Of a stretch of DNA of 64,000 nucleotides, positions 22,556-34,734 are shown one piece after another (the stretch's first letter is position 1; each line of letters begins with the position of its first letter). The notes under the pieces were generated by a model. That model searched no databases, was not told the origin of the DNA, and saw only the letters and a list, made by a program, of their open reading frames with translations. Location: positions 30,063,310-30,127,309 of the forward strand of contig NC_088883.1 in NCBI RefSeq assembly GCF_032884065.1, in the 5' to 3' direction. The position numbers and the translations under genes are program-made. This DNA comes from Artemia franciscana (lineage: Eukaryota > Arthropoda > Branchiopoda > Anostraca > Artemiidae).

Positions 22556-24450
22556 AAGTTTCATGAGCAAAAATCAGTTTCAAGAGGAGAAAAGTACATG
22601 TAAAAGTTTCACGATGAGAAGAATCAACGCGCAACGCGTTTCACGAAAAAATCAGCACGCAGAAAGTTCCACAAACGAAAATTCGCACGTAACAAGTTTC
22701 ATGAACAAAATCAGTTTCACGAGATGAAAAATCAATGTACAGCTTTCACGGAAAGAAAAATCAACATGCGACAAATTTCACTGAAAAAAGATCAGCACGC
22801 AGCATCTTCCATGAAAAAAAAATGGCAGACAGCAAGTTTCAGGAACAACATCAGTTTCACTAGGAGAAAAATCAATGTACGGGTTTCACGAAGATAAAAA
22901 TCAACAAGTTTCATTAACAAAAATCAGCATGCAGCAAGTTCCACGAACAAAAATAAGTACATGATATGTTCAATGAACAGAATCATTTTCACGAGGAGAA
23001 AAATAAATGTAGAGGTTTCACGAAGAGAAAAAGCAGCATGCAAAAAGTCTCACGAACAAAAAAAAGCACGCAGTAAGTTTCACGAACAAAAAACAGCAAG
23101 TGAAAAGTTTCCTTTGAACAAAATCAGTTTCACGATGACTAAAATCAATTTTCAAGTTTATTCAGGAGAAAAATCTCCAGTGAAATGTTAAAAAGAAAAA
23201 TCATCATACAAAAATTTCACGAACAAAAAAAATCAGCAAGGAAAAAGTTACAAGAACAACAATCAGAACATAACAAGTTCCAAGAACAAAATTAGTTTCA
23301 CAACGAGAAAATATCAATTAAAAGTTTCAGGAAGAGAAAAATCAACATGCAACAAGTTTGATGAACAAAAATAAGCCAACAAGTTCCACGGACAACAATC
23401 AGCACGAAACAAGTTCCAAGAACAAAATCAGTTTCACGAGAAGAAAAATCAATGTACACGTTTCATGAAGCGAAAAATCAAGAAGCCACTGGTTTCGAAA
23501 ACAAAAATCAGCACGCAACAACTTCCATGAACAAAATCGGTTTTGCGAGGAGAAAAATCAATGTACACGTTTCACGAAGAGAAAAATCAACATGCAAGAA
23601 GTTTAACGAACAAAAATTAGCACGATCACGTTTCATGAACAAAACCAACACATAAAAAGTTCCATGAACAAAATCAGTTTCATGAGGAGACAAAAACAAT
23701 GTACAAGTCTCATGACGAGACAAATCAACATGCAACAAGTTTCACGAATAAAAATCAGCACGCAACAGGTTCCACGACAAAAATCAGCATACAACAAGTT
23801 GCATGAATAAAATCAGTTTCACAAGGAAAAAAACCAATTTATATGTTTCAGGAAGAGAAAAATCAACATACAAAAAGTTTCATCAACAAGAATCAGTGCA
23901 CAGCAAGTCCCTTGAACAATTAAAAATCAACACACAATGAATTCCATGAACATAGTCAGTTTCACGAGGAGAAAAATCAATGTACAAGTTTCACGAAGAG
24001 AGGAATCACCGTGCAACAAGTTTCACGAGCGAAAATCAGGACGCAGCAAGTTCCAGGATCAAAAATCAGCATGGAACAAGTTCCAAAGACAAAATCATTT
24101 TAATTAGGAGAAAAATTAACGCCTAAGTTTCACGAAGAAAAAAAATCAACATGCAATAAGTTTCATGAAGAAAAATCAGCATGCTACAAGTTTCACGAAC
24201 CAAAATCAGCAAGCAAAAAGTTTCAGGAACAAATATGAGCATGCAACAAGTTCCATGAACAAAATCAGTTTCACGAGGGGGAAAATCCACGTACAAGTTT
24301 CACGAAGAGAAAAACCCTTATGCAACAAGTTTCACAACAAAAATCAGCACGCAACAAAGTCTACGAGCAAAATCAGTTTCACTATGAGAAAAATCAATAT
24401 GCGAGACATTTCACGAACCAAAAAAAAAATTAGCACACAAGAACACAATT
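22556..24450 (+). repeat. Right arm of foldback satellite (A-rich strand up)
   Basis: At least a dozen cycles of CAGTTTCACGAGGAGAAAAA, CAATGTACAAGTTTCACGAA, CAACATGCAACAAGTTTCAC and CAGCACGCAACAAGTTCCAT with AAAAATCA links. Individual monomers are about 21, 29, 30 and 29 bp. Copies diverge by scattered substitutions and small indels. Open frames of up to 95 codons are repeat by-products. Confidence 0.85.
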
Positions 24451-25530
24451 GATAGTAACGGAAGGTTGTTGAGATGAACCGTAGACGAGAAGCTCAGTTT
24501 CAAAGGAGGCGACTTGAAGCCCAATCTCATTGAAACCAGAGCAAACTGTATGAACTGTATTTTGGAGAACCTGAAGATCATCTGATATTAGAAAATATTA
24601 TGTACGTAACGAATGTGGCTGACATCAATATGGGGCTCCACTGGAAAAGGAAGAATATTTTTAGTAACGGTTCTAATGACATTATTGAAAAAAGCTGGAC
24701 TAAGTATAGAGCCTTGTTTCTCACCTTTCTGAACAGTGACGGATTTGCTAAGCTGGCTACCTAGCTACACCCGTATGGACGCATTACCATACCAATTCCA
24801 TAATAGACGGCAGAAAAAATGGTTTATTCCACTTCTTAATAGAGAAAAAATGACATGGGAACGGATAATGGAATCGAATGCCTTTGAAATGTCGATTGCA
24901 CGCACATACAGGGTTTTTTTTCAGCATCCTGTAGCGGTCTAAAACAGCCAAAAAAGTTGAATATGCGTTTTGCTCACCCATGCTTTCGCGAAATCCAAAC
25001 TGGTTGTCCATATGGTCGCGCCTTTCCTTTATTTTTTGTAGATCAAATCTTTAGAAAGCTTACCAATTGTGGAGCAAATTGTAATTGGTCTGTACGATTG
25101 ACAAACCTTCGGATTTTTGCCCTTCTTTAAGGCACAGGCAACAAGACCTTCCGAAAGAGCCGTTGGAAAACATTCCTGAGAAATAAAAGCCGAAAATAAT
25201 AGTGACTAATACTGTATAAGAAATGGGGTAGCGTATAGGAGGTGTTCAGTTTACACCCCATCGTATCCTGGGGCTTCATCAGGTTTCATTAGACGAGTTT
25301 GGGTCTGGACAGATGAAGGTGTAACAATGAGAAAGTTCCTCCGATGGTCAGGTTTTGACATATGGTGGAGGAGGGCATGTTTAGAGATAGCTTCAAGCAG
25401 AAGAAGGTCATCGGAAAAAAATGAAGAAAAATGTCTTTTCCACGAAGCGACATCAATAGAATTAAATTGCAAGGAAAACCAAGAGAATAAGTTGTTAAAT
25501 TTTTGATATTTTGTCAATGAGATTTGGTAA
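24451..25530 (-). pseudogene. LINE reverse transcriptase relic
   Basis: Read on the minus strand: KPDEAPGYDGV (near 25255), CFPTALSEGLVACALKKG then SYRPITICSTIGKLSK (about 25050-25170), NQFGFRESMGEQNAYSTF (near 24980), RAIDISKAFDS (near 24895, RT motif A), EKQGSILSPAFF (near 24720, motif B) and YVHNILIS (near 24620), where YADD has decayed. Several stops and frameshifts. The motifs resemble the LINE at 43.4 kb. It lies directly against the satellite arm, so its 3' part may have been removed by the array. Confidence 0.75.
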
Positions 25531-25559
25531 TGAAATTGTTAATGAAATTTGACATTTTT

Positions 25560-27660
25560 ATGGCACTTTGTATTAACCAAGTGACATATAGCAATCGCAA
25601 ATTCTGTCGGTCTGTCTGTCGGTCCTGGTTTTGCTACTTTAGGCACTTCCAGGTAAGCTAGGACGGTGAAATTTGGCAGGCTTATCAGGGACCGGACAAA
25701 ATTAAATTAGACATAGTCGTTGTCCCGATTTGACACTCTGGGGGGGGGGAGTGAGGGGCCGGTTAATTCGGAAAAAATGAAGTATTTTTTAACTTACGAA
25801 CGGTTGATCAGATCTTAATGAAGTTTGATGTTTCGAAGGATATCGTGTCTCAGAGCTGTTATTTTAAATCCTGACCGGATCTGGTAACACTGGGAGGGGG
25901 GGGGGGGCGGGGAAACCTAAAATCTTGGAAAACACTTAGAGTGGAGGGATCGGGATGAAACTTGGTGGGAAAAAAGCACAAGTCCTTGATACATGATTGA
26001 CAAAACCGGAACGGATCCGCTCTTTTTGGGGTAGTAGGGGGGGGGGGCGTTAATTCTGAAAAATTAGAAAAAATGAGGTATTTTTAACTTACGAACGGGT
26101 GATCGGATCTTAATGAAATTTGATATTTAGAAGGATATCGTGTCTCAAAGCTCTTAATTTCATATCCAGACCGGATCTGGTGAGATTGGGGGGAGTTTGG
26201 GGGGGACCTAAAATCATGGAAAAACGCTTAGATTGGAGGGGTATGGATGAAACTTGGTGGGAAAAATAAGCAGAAGTATTAGATACGTGATTGACATAAT
26301 TGGAATGGATCCGCTCTCTGGGGGGGGGGGGGGTTAATTCTGAAAAATTAGAAAAAATGACGTATTTTTAACTTACGAAGGAGTGATCGGATCTTCATGA
26401 AACTTCATATTTAGAACGACCACGTAACTCAGACCTCTTATTTTAAATCTCAACCGCATCCAGCGTCATTGGGGGGGGTAGTTGGGGGGACCGGAAATCT
26501 TAGAAAATACTTGAAGCGGAGAAATCAGGATGAAACTGGATGAAAAGAATAAAGACCTGTCTATGATACGTGACTGACATAACCGGACCGGATCTACTCT
26601 CTTTGGTGGAGTTGGGGGGGGGGGGGGTAATTCGGAAAAATGAGGTATTTGTAGCTGACGAACGGGTGACCAGATCTTAATGAAATTTGATATTTAGAAG
26701 GATCTTGTGATTTAAAGCTCTAATCTTAAATTTCGACCAGATCCTGTGACACTGAGGGGAGTTGGAGGGGGAAACTGGAATTCTTTGAAAACGTGAAAAT
26801 TGGGGTATTTTTATATTACGAATAGGTGATCGGATCTTAATGAAACTTGATGTATATAGAAGGATCTTATGTCTCAGGTGCTCCATTTTCGACTCGAATT
26901 GGATCCGGGGACATAGGGGGTTGGAGGAGGGAAACAGAAATCTTGGAAAACACTTAGAGTGGAGAGATCGGGATAAAACTTGATGGGAAGAATAAGCGCA
27001 AGTTCTAGATACATGGCTGACATAATTGGAACGGATCCGTTCTCTTTGGAGGAGCTGGGGGGTGTTAATTTGGAAAAATTACAAACTAATTTATTTAGTT
27101 TCTAATTTTAACATTTAACTTAAGAACGGGTGACCGGATCTTAATGAAATTTGATATTTAGAAGGATCTCATGTCTCAAAGCTATAATTTCAAATCCCAA
27201 CCAGATCTGTTGACATTGGGGGGAGTTGGAGGGGGAAATCCGATGGAAAACGCTTGGAGTGGAGGAATCGGGATTAAGCTTGGTGAATAGAATAAGCAAA
27301 TGTCCTTGATACGTGATTGACATAACCGTACTGGATTCGCTCTCTTTGGGGGAGTTGGGGGGAAGGGTTCAGTGATTTGGCGAGTTTGGTGCTTCTGGAG
27401 GTGCTAAGACGATGAAAATTGGTAGGCGTGTCAGGGAGCTGCAAAAATTGAATTGATAAAGTCGTTTTCCCAGATTCGACCATCTGGAAGGGGGCTAAAG
27501 GGAGAGGAAAATTAGAAAAAATGAGGTATTCATAACTTACGAGTGGGTGATCGGATCTTAATGAATTTTGATATTTAGAAGGATATCGCGACTCAGAGCT
27601 CTTATTTTAAATCCTGACCGGCATTAAGCCTCTGATCTTCCTTTTAAATAAATTTACTGA
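25560..27660 (+). repeat. ~290 bp tandem array with G-run in each unit
   Basis: The marker GGTGATCGGATCTTAATGAA and variants recur near 25806, 26098, 26385, 26668, 26827, 27129 and 27548, giving steps of about 290, 287, 283, 159, 302 and 419 bp; the odd steps are deletions or insertions. Units also share CTTGGAAAACACTTAGAGTG, GATACGTGATTGACATAA and a run of 7-13 G before TTAATTC. It begins beside a TCTGTCGGTCTGTCTGTCGG stretch. Confidence 0.8.
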
Positions 27661-28322
27661 TTCTTCGAATTTTGTTAGAGCTCATACCATATGAGCTCTT
27701 GGCTCTTAGCTCTTCTTGCCTCGTCACAAGTGCCATATGAGCTCTTAGCTCTTGTTAGAGTTAGGAGTTTAGACACTGGGGTCTTTGGGCATTCTGAACT
27801 TAATGGTAAAATTATCCTCGAGATTGGAAAGGATTTCTTCAAGGTCGGATGTTTTTCCTTCTTCTGAAATTATGAAAATTTAGTAATGCCAATAACTTTT
27901 GATGGGTAGTCTTAATCTTTAAAGATTTGTAGAATTAGTATAAAATTTGGACTATTTTGATGTATGTATTGTTTCCTAAGTTAGAAAATTTCGTCTGTTT
28001 AGAAACTTTTTATTACCATTGGTAAAGTCGGTTTTGGTTTTTGGTGGCACTACGAACTGTGGATGTTTTCTTTTTCAGTCTGCAATGATTTTCATTTTTT
28101 TTTTTTATCAAGGGATATATGGTCTCGGGGAACATTGAAATGAAACACCCAAATTTCAAACATACTGTGTTACTTTTGCATATTGAGAATTGCACATAGC
28201 ACAACAGCCGGTATAGAAAAATTAATCAAGTAAGAAGTTGTTAAACTATTACATAATTTCATTCAGTTTGTCTAAAAATAAAGTAATAGCCAAAGGGTCT
28301 GTGGGATTAAATAAGAAGAAAT
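27661..28322. other. No gene seen; short GAGCTCTTAGCTCTT repeats at 27680-27765
   Basis: Two copies of CCATATGAGCTCTT are followed by repeated AGCTCTT. The remainder has no recognisable feature. Confidence 0.5.
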
Positions 28323-28439
28323 CAGTGGTGGATTTAGGTGGGGAGTGCTTGCTCCCCCCATCATTCGCTTTTAGGTTTATTAGTCAATCATAATGATAAA
28401 CTTTTGCGATCGTGCAACTGGGAGGAGCAATCCCCCTCC

Positions 28440-28578
28440 TCAGGGAAATAAAAAAACTAAAGACAGACTGACTGGACACGCCATTATATATGTTCACCGA
28501 AATACTGAGGTAGACCTCGACCGTGTAATAAATAAATGGGTTGGGAATAGAAAGCGAAAAATAGACTTTGTCTTATAA
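28440..28578 (+). pseudogene. hAT transposase C-terminal fragment
   Basis: RLTGHAIIYVHRNTEVDLD followed by RVINKWVGNRKRKIDFVL and a stop. The pattern L-G-A-hydrophobic-x-I/V-H-R-[DN] ... V-I ... F/W ... R-K-[IL]-D-F-V resembles the segment just after the hAT dimerisation domain in zf-MYM/hAT-type transposases. Only about 40 residues survive, too few for activity. Sixty-odd bases from the left TIR is an unexpected place for a transposase C-terminus reading inward, so most of the element must be deleted or rearranged. Assignment is by resemblance only. Confidence 0.45.
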
Positions 28579-29335
28579 AATTGTGAATTCTGTAGTTTAA
28601 GCAAATTATATCGGAATTTGAATATTGGAATGGTAGCCTACATATGTATTATGCCGCCAGCACTCAGGTTTACGCCGGGTAAAACTCGAAGAAAACCGGC
28701 TTATCTGTTCTTATTAAGAAACAATTAGCTTACGTTCAGTGGAAAACAAGTGGTGGGTGACAGAACACATTGTAATTATATAATTTGGGTTATAAATTTG
28801 CATATTAAGGGAGGTGGGATTAGGTTAGGTTGCCCCTCCCCTGATGTGCAGATATATAGTTCAAATATGTTTCAGAAGTATTGTATATTCATCATATTTT
28901 TCACTAGGATTAACCTAACTTTACTTCTTGCGAGTTGGCGATATAATAGGCCTACATAAGTATCAGTGGAAATATTCGCTAAATTGTTATGAAAAGTGAA
29001 ATTTTGATTAGTAAATTTCTGACTTATCGTCACAGTTGACACTGTTGATTAAAATACAATTTTTTTAAATAAATAGTGACTAGCTTTTGTTCTATTTCGT
29101 TGCTTCATCCCTAAGCGAATTATTATTTAATGTTTAGTGCATCTCTTACGCATGTACGAGTTGTATCTTAATCCTCATTTCCTACCCTCCATTACCATCG
29201 TAATTACTAAGCGATGCCATATAGCTAGGCGACATGATAATTGATTTGACCTATACAAATAGTAACAAAGAATGCATGATTCCAAAAGATGGTTCAAGAC
29301 CAATTTTGGTTTTGACAATGCAAAGGTAAACTCAC

Positions 29336-29393
29336 TCGCTATAGTGGCCACAAGTGCAAAGACAAAAAATTTGCTGAAAATATTAAACATCAT
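29336..29393 (-). CDS. Possible first coding exon of a secreted peptide (tentative)
   Basis: The minus-strand ATG at 29393 reads MMFNIFSKFFVFALVATIA, a hydrophobic stretch like a signal peptide, followed directly by a consensus splice donor GTGAGT at 29335-29330. First exons that end inside the signal peptide are common in arthropod cuticle and secreted proteins. No second exon was recognised, and it sits inside the hAT-like remnant, which argues against it. The unspliced frame reaches 29175 without a recognisable domain. Confidence 0.2.
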
Positions 29394-29683
29394 GTTTGTT
29401 TGTAGAGGGTGAAGAGCTTTTTATTTTTTTTGAAAGGGTGATTTTTATAACTTACTATTTTCTTTGTATCAATATTTTTACATCAATTTAATTTCAACAG
29501 ATTTATAACAACTTTAAACCTCACCATATTTTAATTTAAATTTACAACCATTTTCACTGCCTACCTACGACATATAATTGTTGATGTTCCCTTTAAATTG
29601 CTGGTATTTCTTTGTTTGCAACTGTATTTGAGCAGCCTATTATGCACCTCCCCCCACTAAAAAAAATCCTGGATCTGCCCCTG

Positions 29684-30134
29684 GGGAAATAGATCACTAC
29701 CCCTTCGAAAGCCCAACTCCCTATGAACCCTTGCCAGCAACTCAGAATCCGTTTGATCATGCAGCTCATAAAGCGTCGTGACCTAGATTAAATTTATCGA
29801 ATTTTTCATAAATAAGATTTAGTTTGATGTTGTTGGTTTTTTTTTTCCAGAGGAGCTCTTTCGTTTTTCTTGGTGAAGGCATGAACGAAGCCCAAGGAAT
29901 CTCTCTACATTAAGAGAGAAGACCATAAAATAAGTGTCCCTTTTTTAAGGAAACTTCTCAGTTTGACGCATATTTAATGAAGTTTTGCTTCATAAGAAGA
30001 GACTTACGGCATTCGCACTGATGAGTAGCCAAAAGCAGGATAAGCTGGGCCTATATTACCCTTTTGAAGAGAGTAAGAGATCAAAGGAACAAACTTCCAT
30101 AGCCTTCAACAACATATACCCTTTTTTCAAACTT
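29684..30134. other. No gene seen
   Basis: AT-rich DNA; short open frames only, no domain recognised. Confidence 0.5.
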
Positions 30135-30290
30135 GGCTTACCCCATTGGAAGTATTTTTGTAGACTAGGCCCGCCCTTCACAGAAAATTTCTGCAAAAAC
30201 AAAGTTCCGACTTACCCCCTTGGAAATATCTTTGTAGACTGGCCCCACCCTTCAAGGAAAATTATGTGAAAGCAAGGTTCCGGTTCTGTC
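30135..30290 (+). repeat. Tandem duplication, period ~77 bp
   Basis: CTTACCCCATTGGAAGTATT ... AAAGTTCCG is followed by a diverged copy CTTACCCCCTTGGAAATATC ... AAGGTTCCG. Confidence 0.7.
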
Positions 30291-31799
30291 CCAAATGCTA
30301 TTCCCGATTGATTACATACTTATAGCAAGGGCTACTACCTTTTAATTAACTCTTATTACTTCGTTTTCTTACTTGCTGGTTCGTCTGTCTGTTGCACAAG
30401 TTTACGAGCAACTTTTCGATCACTTCCGAACATTCAGTTATTTCAAAATTTTATCAGTATATGCACTTTCAGTGACAGTACAAGAACCAAGTAAAAAAAA
30501 TTACTCATCTTGTAAGTTTTTAAACAAAACTGAGTTTTTTACTCATTTTTCATTATTTTAAATTGCTCTAATCATTTGGTTTTGATCCTGCTAATCATCT
30601 CGAGCCCTCCAGCTGATGTTTCACGTCTATTATCTCTGCTTTGATCCGTTCTTACTCGGATAACGCATCCTCAGATACGGCTGGATAACTAATTCTTTGG
30701 CTGGTGAAGGGAGGGACTAAGCCGTCTGTAAGACATGGCTTGGGCTGGTTGACCTTTGTCCAGAAAACTTAAAAATACATTGAGCTATTTTTTAATTGCT
30801 GTCAGTGAAATATTATGATCTTATCAAATACATAGTAGGATAAGAGCCACGGATAAGTAAGATAAGAGCCACGGCTGACCAAAAAAAGATTGAAGGTAGG
30901 TGCTCACTCTTTTAAAGCAAGAATTTAAAGTTACGCTAATTTTGTCCAGGATAATTCTCAGCTATGGAAATGAGGGTGATTGAAGACTATAAATTCAAAT
31001 ATCTGTCTCTAAAGTCGGTCATGGCAGCCTTCTTCCTAGGGCGTCTGGTCTAACGTTTGTGGAAAGAATCAAATATTCTGCACGGTGAGATAAGATATAA
31101 GAATCAAATGATGGGATCTTGTACGGCGCCGATTTTACGACATCTATGACTCGACGCAAAGTCGCCTTATAAAACTCATGGAGTTCCTCGTCTTTCATTT
31201 TTGAATATTTTAAGCAATAAAAGCACAGTAAATAGCTGTCTTACCTGATATTTAATGTTTTGATGGAATTTATGTCCTCTTGATTGAAAAACACCGAATG
31301 ATGGTTTAATTTTGAAACATGTATAAAAAAAAGCGGCGTGTCTGCCATTGGTCCTAGCCTGAGGGGCTTGTCTAGCTTAGGCTCAAACGAAAAATTTTGT
31401 TAAAAAGTTGAAATCAATGGAAGAAGATGCAAAAATAGATAGATCAAGCAAAATGCAACACAAAGAAAATAAAAACCAATTTGGAAAAACCATTTTGCAA
31501 AATGAATTTAGAAAAAAAAATTGTAAAAAGAAGTTATTTAAAGGAAAGTAAATAAAAAATCTAAAGTCCAACTGTCCAGTCATTACAAACAAAGAAATGA
31601 ATCTGCAAATGACAAACGGGTCTTTGGCCCGTTTAAAGGAAACGAAGAGAAAGAAATAAGACTAATATCTCACTCGTATAATATATTTGAGCTATTAAAA
31701 AATGTATTTTAGTTAGTCTGTTTCAGTTTTATGTGCATTTTTGTTTATAATATTAACTTTTGATTATTTTTTTTTACACCAAAATAATCTTTTTTTTTG
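30291..31799. other. No gene seen
   Basis: No ORF, RNA or repeat that I can name. Confidence 0.5.
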
Positions 31800-32965
31800 T
31801 GCCGATTTCAAATATATAAGTTTCATCAAGTTTAGGTTTACTCATCAAAAGTTACGAGCCTTAGAATATTTACCTTATTTTCGAAAAAACGGGGAAACAC
31901 CGCTTAAAAGTCATAGAATCACACCATCAGATTCAGCGCATCAGAGATGCGCTGAATCAGAGAGATCAGCGCATCAGAGAATCCTACTATTTATGTTTCA
32001 AGCTCCTATCTGCAAAATTGTGAAATTTTGTATTTTTTGCTAGAAGAAATATCATGGATGCATCTTTATTTATTTTTTTCCAGGGGATGATCGTGTTGAC
32101 CCAGTGGTCCTAGAATATCGCGAGAGGGCTCATTCGAATGGAGATTAAAACTTCTAGTTAACTTTTTAAGTGATCAAAAAGATTGGCGGGCAACTAGGCC
32201 CATCCCAAGCTCATTTTTTTCAAAATCATCCGATCATTATGTTGAGATAGCCATTTTGTTCAACATAGTCAAAAAATCTAATAGCTTTATCATTGAGGGT
32301 GATTTGCTCCCCCACAGTCCTCGGGGGAAGGGCTGCAATTTTGAACTCTGGCCATTATTTACATATAGTATTGGTTACTGGGAAGTATACGGACGTTTTC
32401 AGGGGGGGGGGGGATTTTTTCTGGTGTGGGGGTTGGGGGACAAGGTAACGTGGGAGAATTTTTCCATGGAAAAATTTTTCAAGGGGGGATTTTGAATTAA
32501 AATCAAGTAGTTGGGGGCATCAATCCATGGCTAATTGCAGAAAAAGCCAAGACAAATAGTCCGAATGAGTCAGAGGCAAATGTGGCATAAGCCCTTTTTA
32601 GGATTGTATAAAAATGATTTCATTTCACTTGTTGATTCCATCATCCAGCATTATTTTAAAAACGATCAGAAAAAAATTCAAGTGGAAGTAAGGAGCAACA
32701 TTAAAATTTAAAACAAACAGAAACTATTACATATATGCTCTTTTTGCTAAAGTTTTTTTAGTAATTTCTTAAGATCTTCTTATTCTTATTAAACTTTTAT
32801 CTATTCAGGGGGTCATTCTTAAAGAATTGGAACAAAATTTGAACTTTAGCATAAAGAGCAAAGTATTAACGAGGGGGCGAACCCCATCATATACGTAATA
32901 AAAATATGCGAATATAGCAGCTCTTTGCGTAAGTTAGTTTCCAAGTTATGTTTATTTGTTCCATC
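31800..32965 (+). mobile_element. Composite element copy 6, truncated at both ends
   Basis: Starts inside unit 1 (AAATATATAAGTTTCATCAA), with CCCCCACAGTCCTCGGGGGA near 32310, then foreign or rearranged sequence at 32500-32680. Hairpin B follows (32683-32910: GTAAGGAGCAACATTAAAAT ... TATTAACGAGGGGGCGAACC), then a few bases of unit 2. The head palindrome and hairpin A are absent. At 31915-31985 GCGCATCAGAGA is locally triplicated with an inverted middle. Confidence 0.75.
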
Positions 32966-34734
32966 CTCGAATGCTAGAACAGAAGAAAATAATATCCCAC
33001 GTTGAATATAAAATTCAATTCTTGCACCATTAGAATTCATTCCCTTTTGACAGGTAGTCATTACCAAGTGACTGTCATCGATTCCCAGTTCGGCAGGTGT
33101 TAAGTAATAAATAACTTAAATCAATGTTCTTACTACAAAAGCAATGTTTGGGGCGCAAATTTATAGCATCATGAAACCGAGTATTGTCTGTCTTTCAAAC
33201 ATGCGCTTGGCGCCTGCCGTCCTATCTATGTATCTTGATCGGATCGTCTCGCGACAAAGCTAAAAATTTCAAATTCCTTTAGGTTCTTACATTAATTAAA
33301 TATAAGTATTTATATTTGGTTCCCTGATTAATCACATACTTTCGCTAATTCTGGGTAGAAAATGTTAGGAGAAAGGGTTGTTTTTCTAACTCATACTTTA
33401 CGTTATTATAAAAAGGTGTTTAAGCTCACTCGCAGCCAAGGCCATCCCCAGAATGTACATGATATAAACCCCCATTATATGACGCGACAAAAGCACATAT
33501 CAACAAGTTTTAATTTGATTTAAAAAAAATCTTTTACCCTCCCCCCCCCCCAAAAAAAAACAAACAATCATAATCCTGAATACGCCCACAGTATATGTGG
33601 GCGAAATAGCCACACTTTTAATCTGTTTTTACAGAATGTCCATTTAATGTCTATTAAATGGATCCCCATTTTAACGTTTATACAATAAACCAATAAAAAA
33701 ACTATGTCAAATAAAAACGAACAGGAAATTGCCAAATTTTTTTCCACAATAGCTTTCCAAAGAAAAGTAAAGAGATACATAAGGCCTAAGACGAGCAGAA
33801 ATAAAGTCAAATTCTAATTCATGCGTAAAACGAACATAAATATCATCAAAAAATGAAACTCAAAACGAACAGAAATTGCAATAAATAATCAAGTCAAACT
33901 TAGGAAAAACCGAAAATATCACAAGCAGTAGTAGGGCTAACGTCACCTATGCCTTCTATAGACCAGAACGTCATTTGCGCTTTATTAAGAACAAAATTCA
34001 TTTTAAATGTTGTCTCTCTTATAACGTTGATAAATTTAAAACTGCTGAGACTTTCAGGAATAAGTATCAATATATATTAAAATGTCAATGCATTTCATCG
34101 GTTCTTTTCAGCAATCTTGGGTAGGCTATTATGACGATTTCCTTTCTTTCTTTTTCTTTCGTTGTTGATATTACGACAATTAAAACACTCAGCTCGAAAC
34201 AAAAATTGCTTTCACTAAATCACAAATGGCGTTCTGGTCTCTAGACAAGAGCAAGGTCTAGATTTTGTCAAATTTTCCAAAATGGTTTTCTGTCAAATTT
34301 TCCAAAATTGTCATTTTTCCACTACAAAATGACAGAAAAAAAACAAATTGCTTCGACACAATCTTTTTTGCCACTTAATAACAGCTTTCCTGATATTGCA
34401 GGATCTCTGGTATATTGCAGTAGTTTGTTTTCCTTATTTCATGGATTTTTTTCGTTACTTTACTTTATCCCCCCCCCCCTAATGTGCAAATTTTTAATTT
34501 AAATAATATATTTTCCACGTGTTTTAATTCCCATAAATTGAAGTAGCGCTGTCAAAGTTAGGAAACGGAAAAATGAATGGAAAAATTTAAGTTTCAGTAC
34601 ACGGGCTATTCACATATTGGGGGGGGGGGGGGGTAAAGTAAAGTGAAGCGCTTTTAGAAACAATTAACTACAATTTTTCTGAAGTAAGAACTGATTTCTT
34701 AATATATTACAGACTTAATTGTACACAAACAAGA
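32966..34734. other. No gene seen
   Basis: AT-rich with C/G homopolymers (33540-33550, 34470-34480, 34619-34634). No coding or RNA feature recognised. Confidence 0.5.

Larger units (their letters stand above)
28323..29683 (+). mobile_element. hAT-like transposon remnant
   Basis: The left end CAGTGGTGGATTTAGG and right end (inverted) CAGGGGCAGATCCAGG match at most positions and fit the common hAT-type terminal inverted repeat pattern. Flanks GAAGAAAT and GGGGAAAT could be a worn 8-bp target duplication. It contains a hAT transposase C-terminal fragment near its left end. Confidence 0.5.

Noticed and set aside
22556-24450. CRISPR-like array of short repeats
   Set aside because: Spacing units are themselves repeated variants of the same monomer, not unique spacers; the context is eukaryotic and no cas genes are present.
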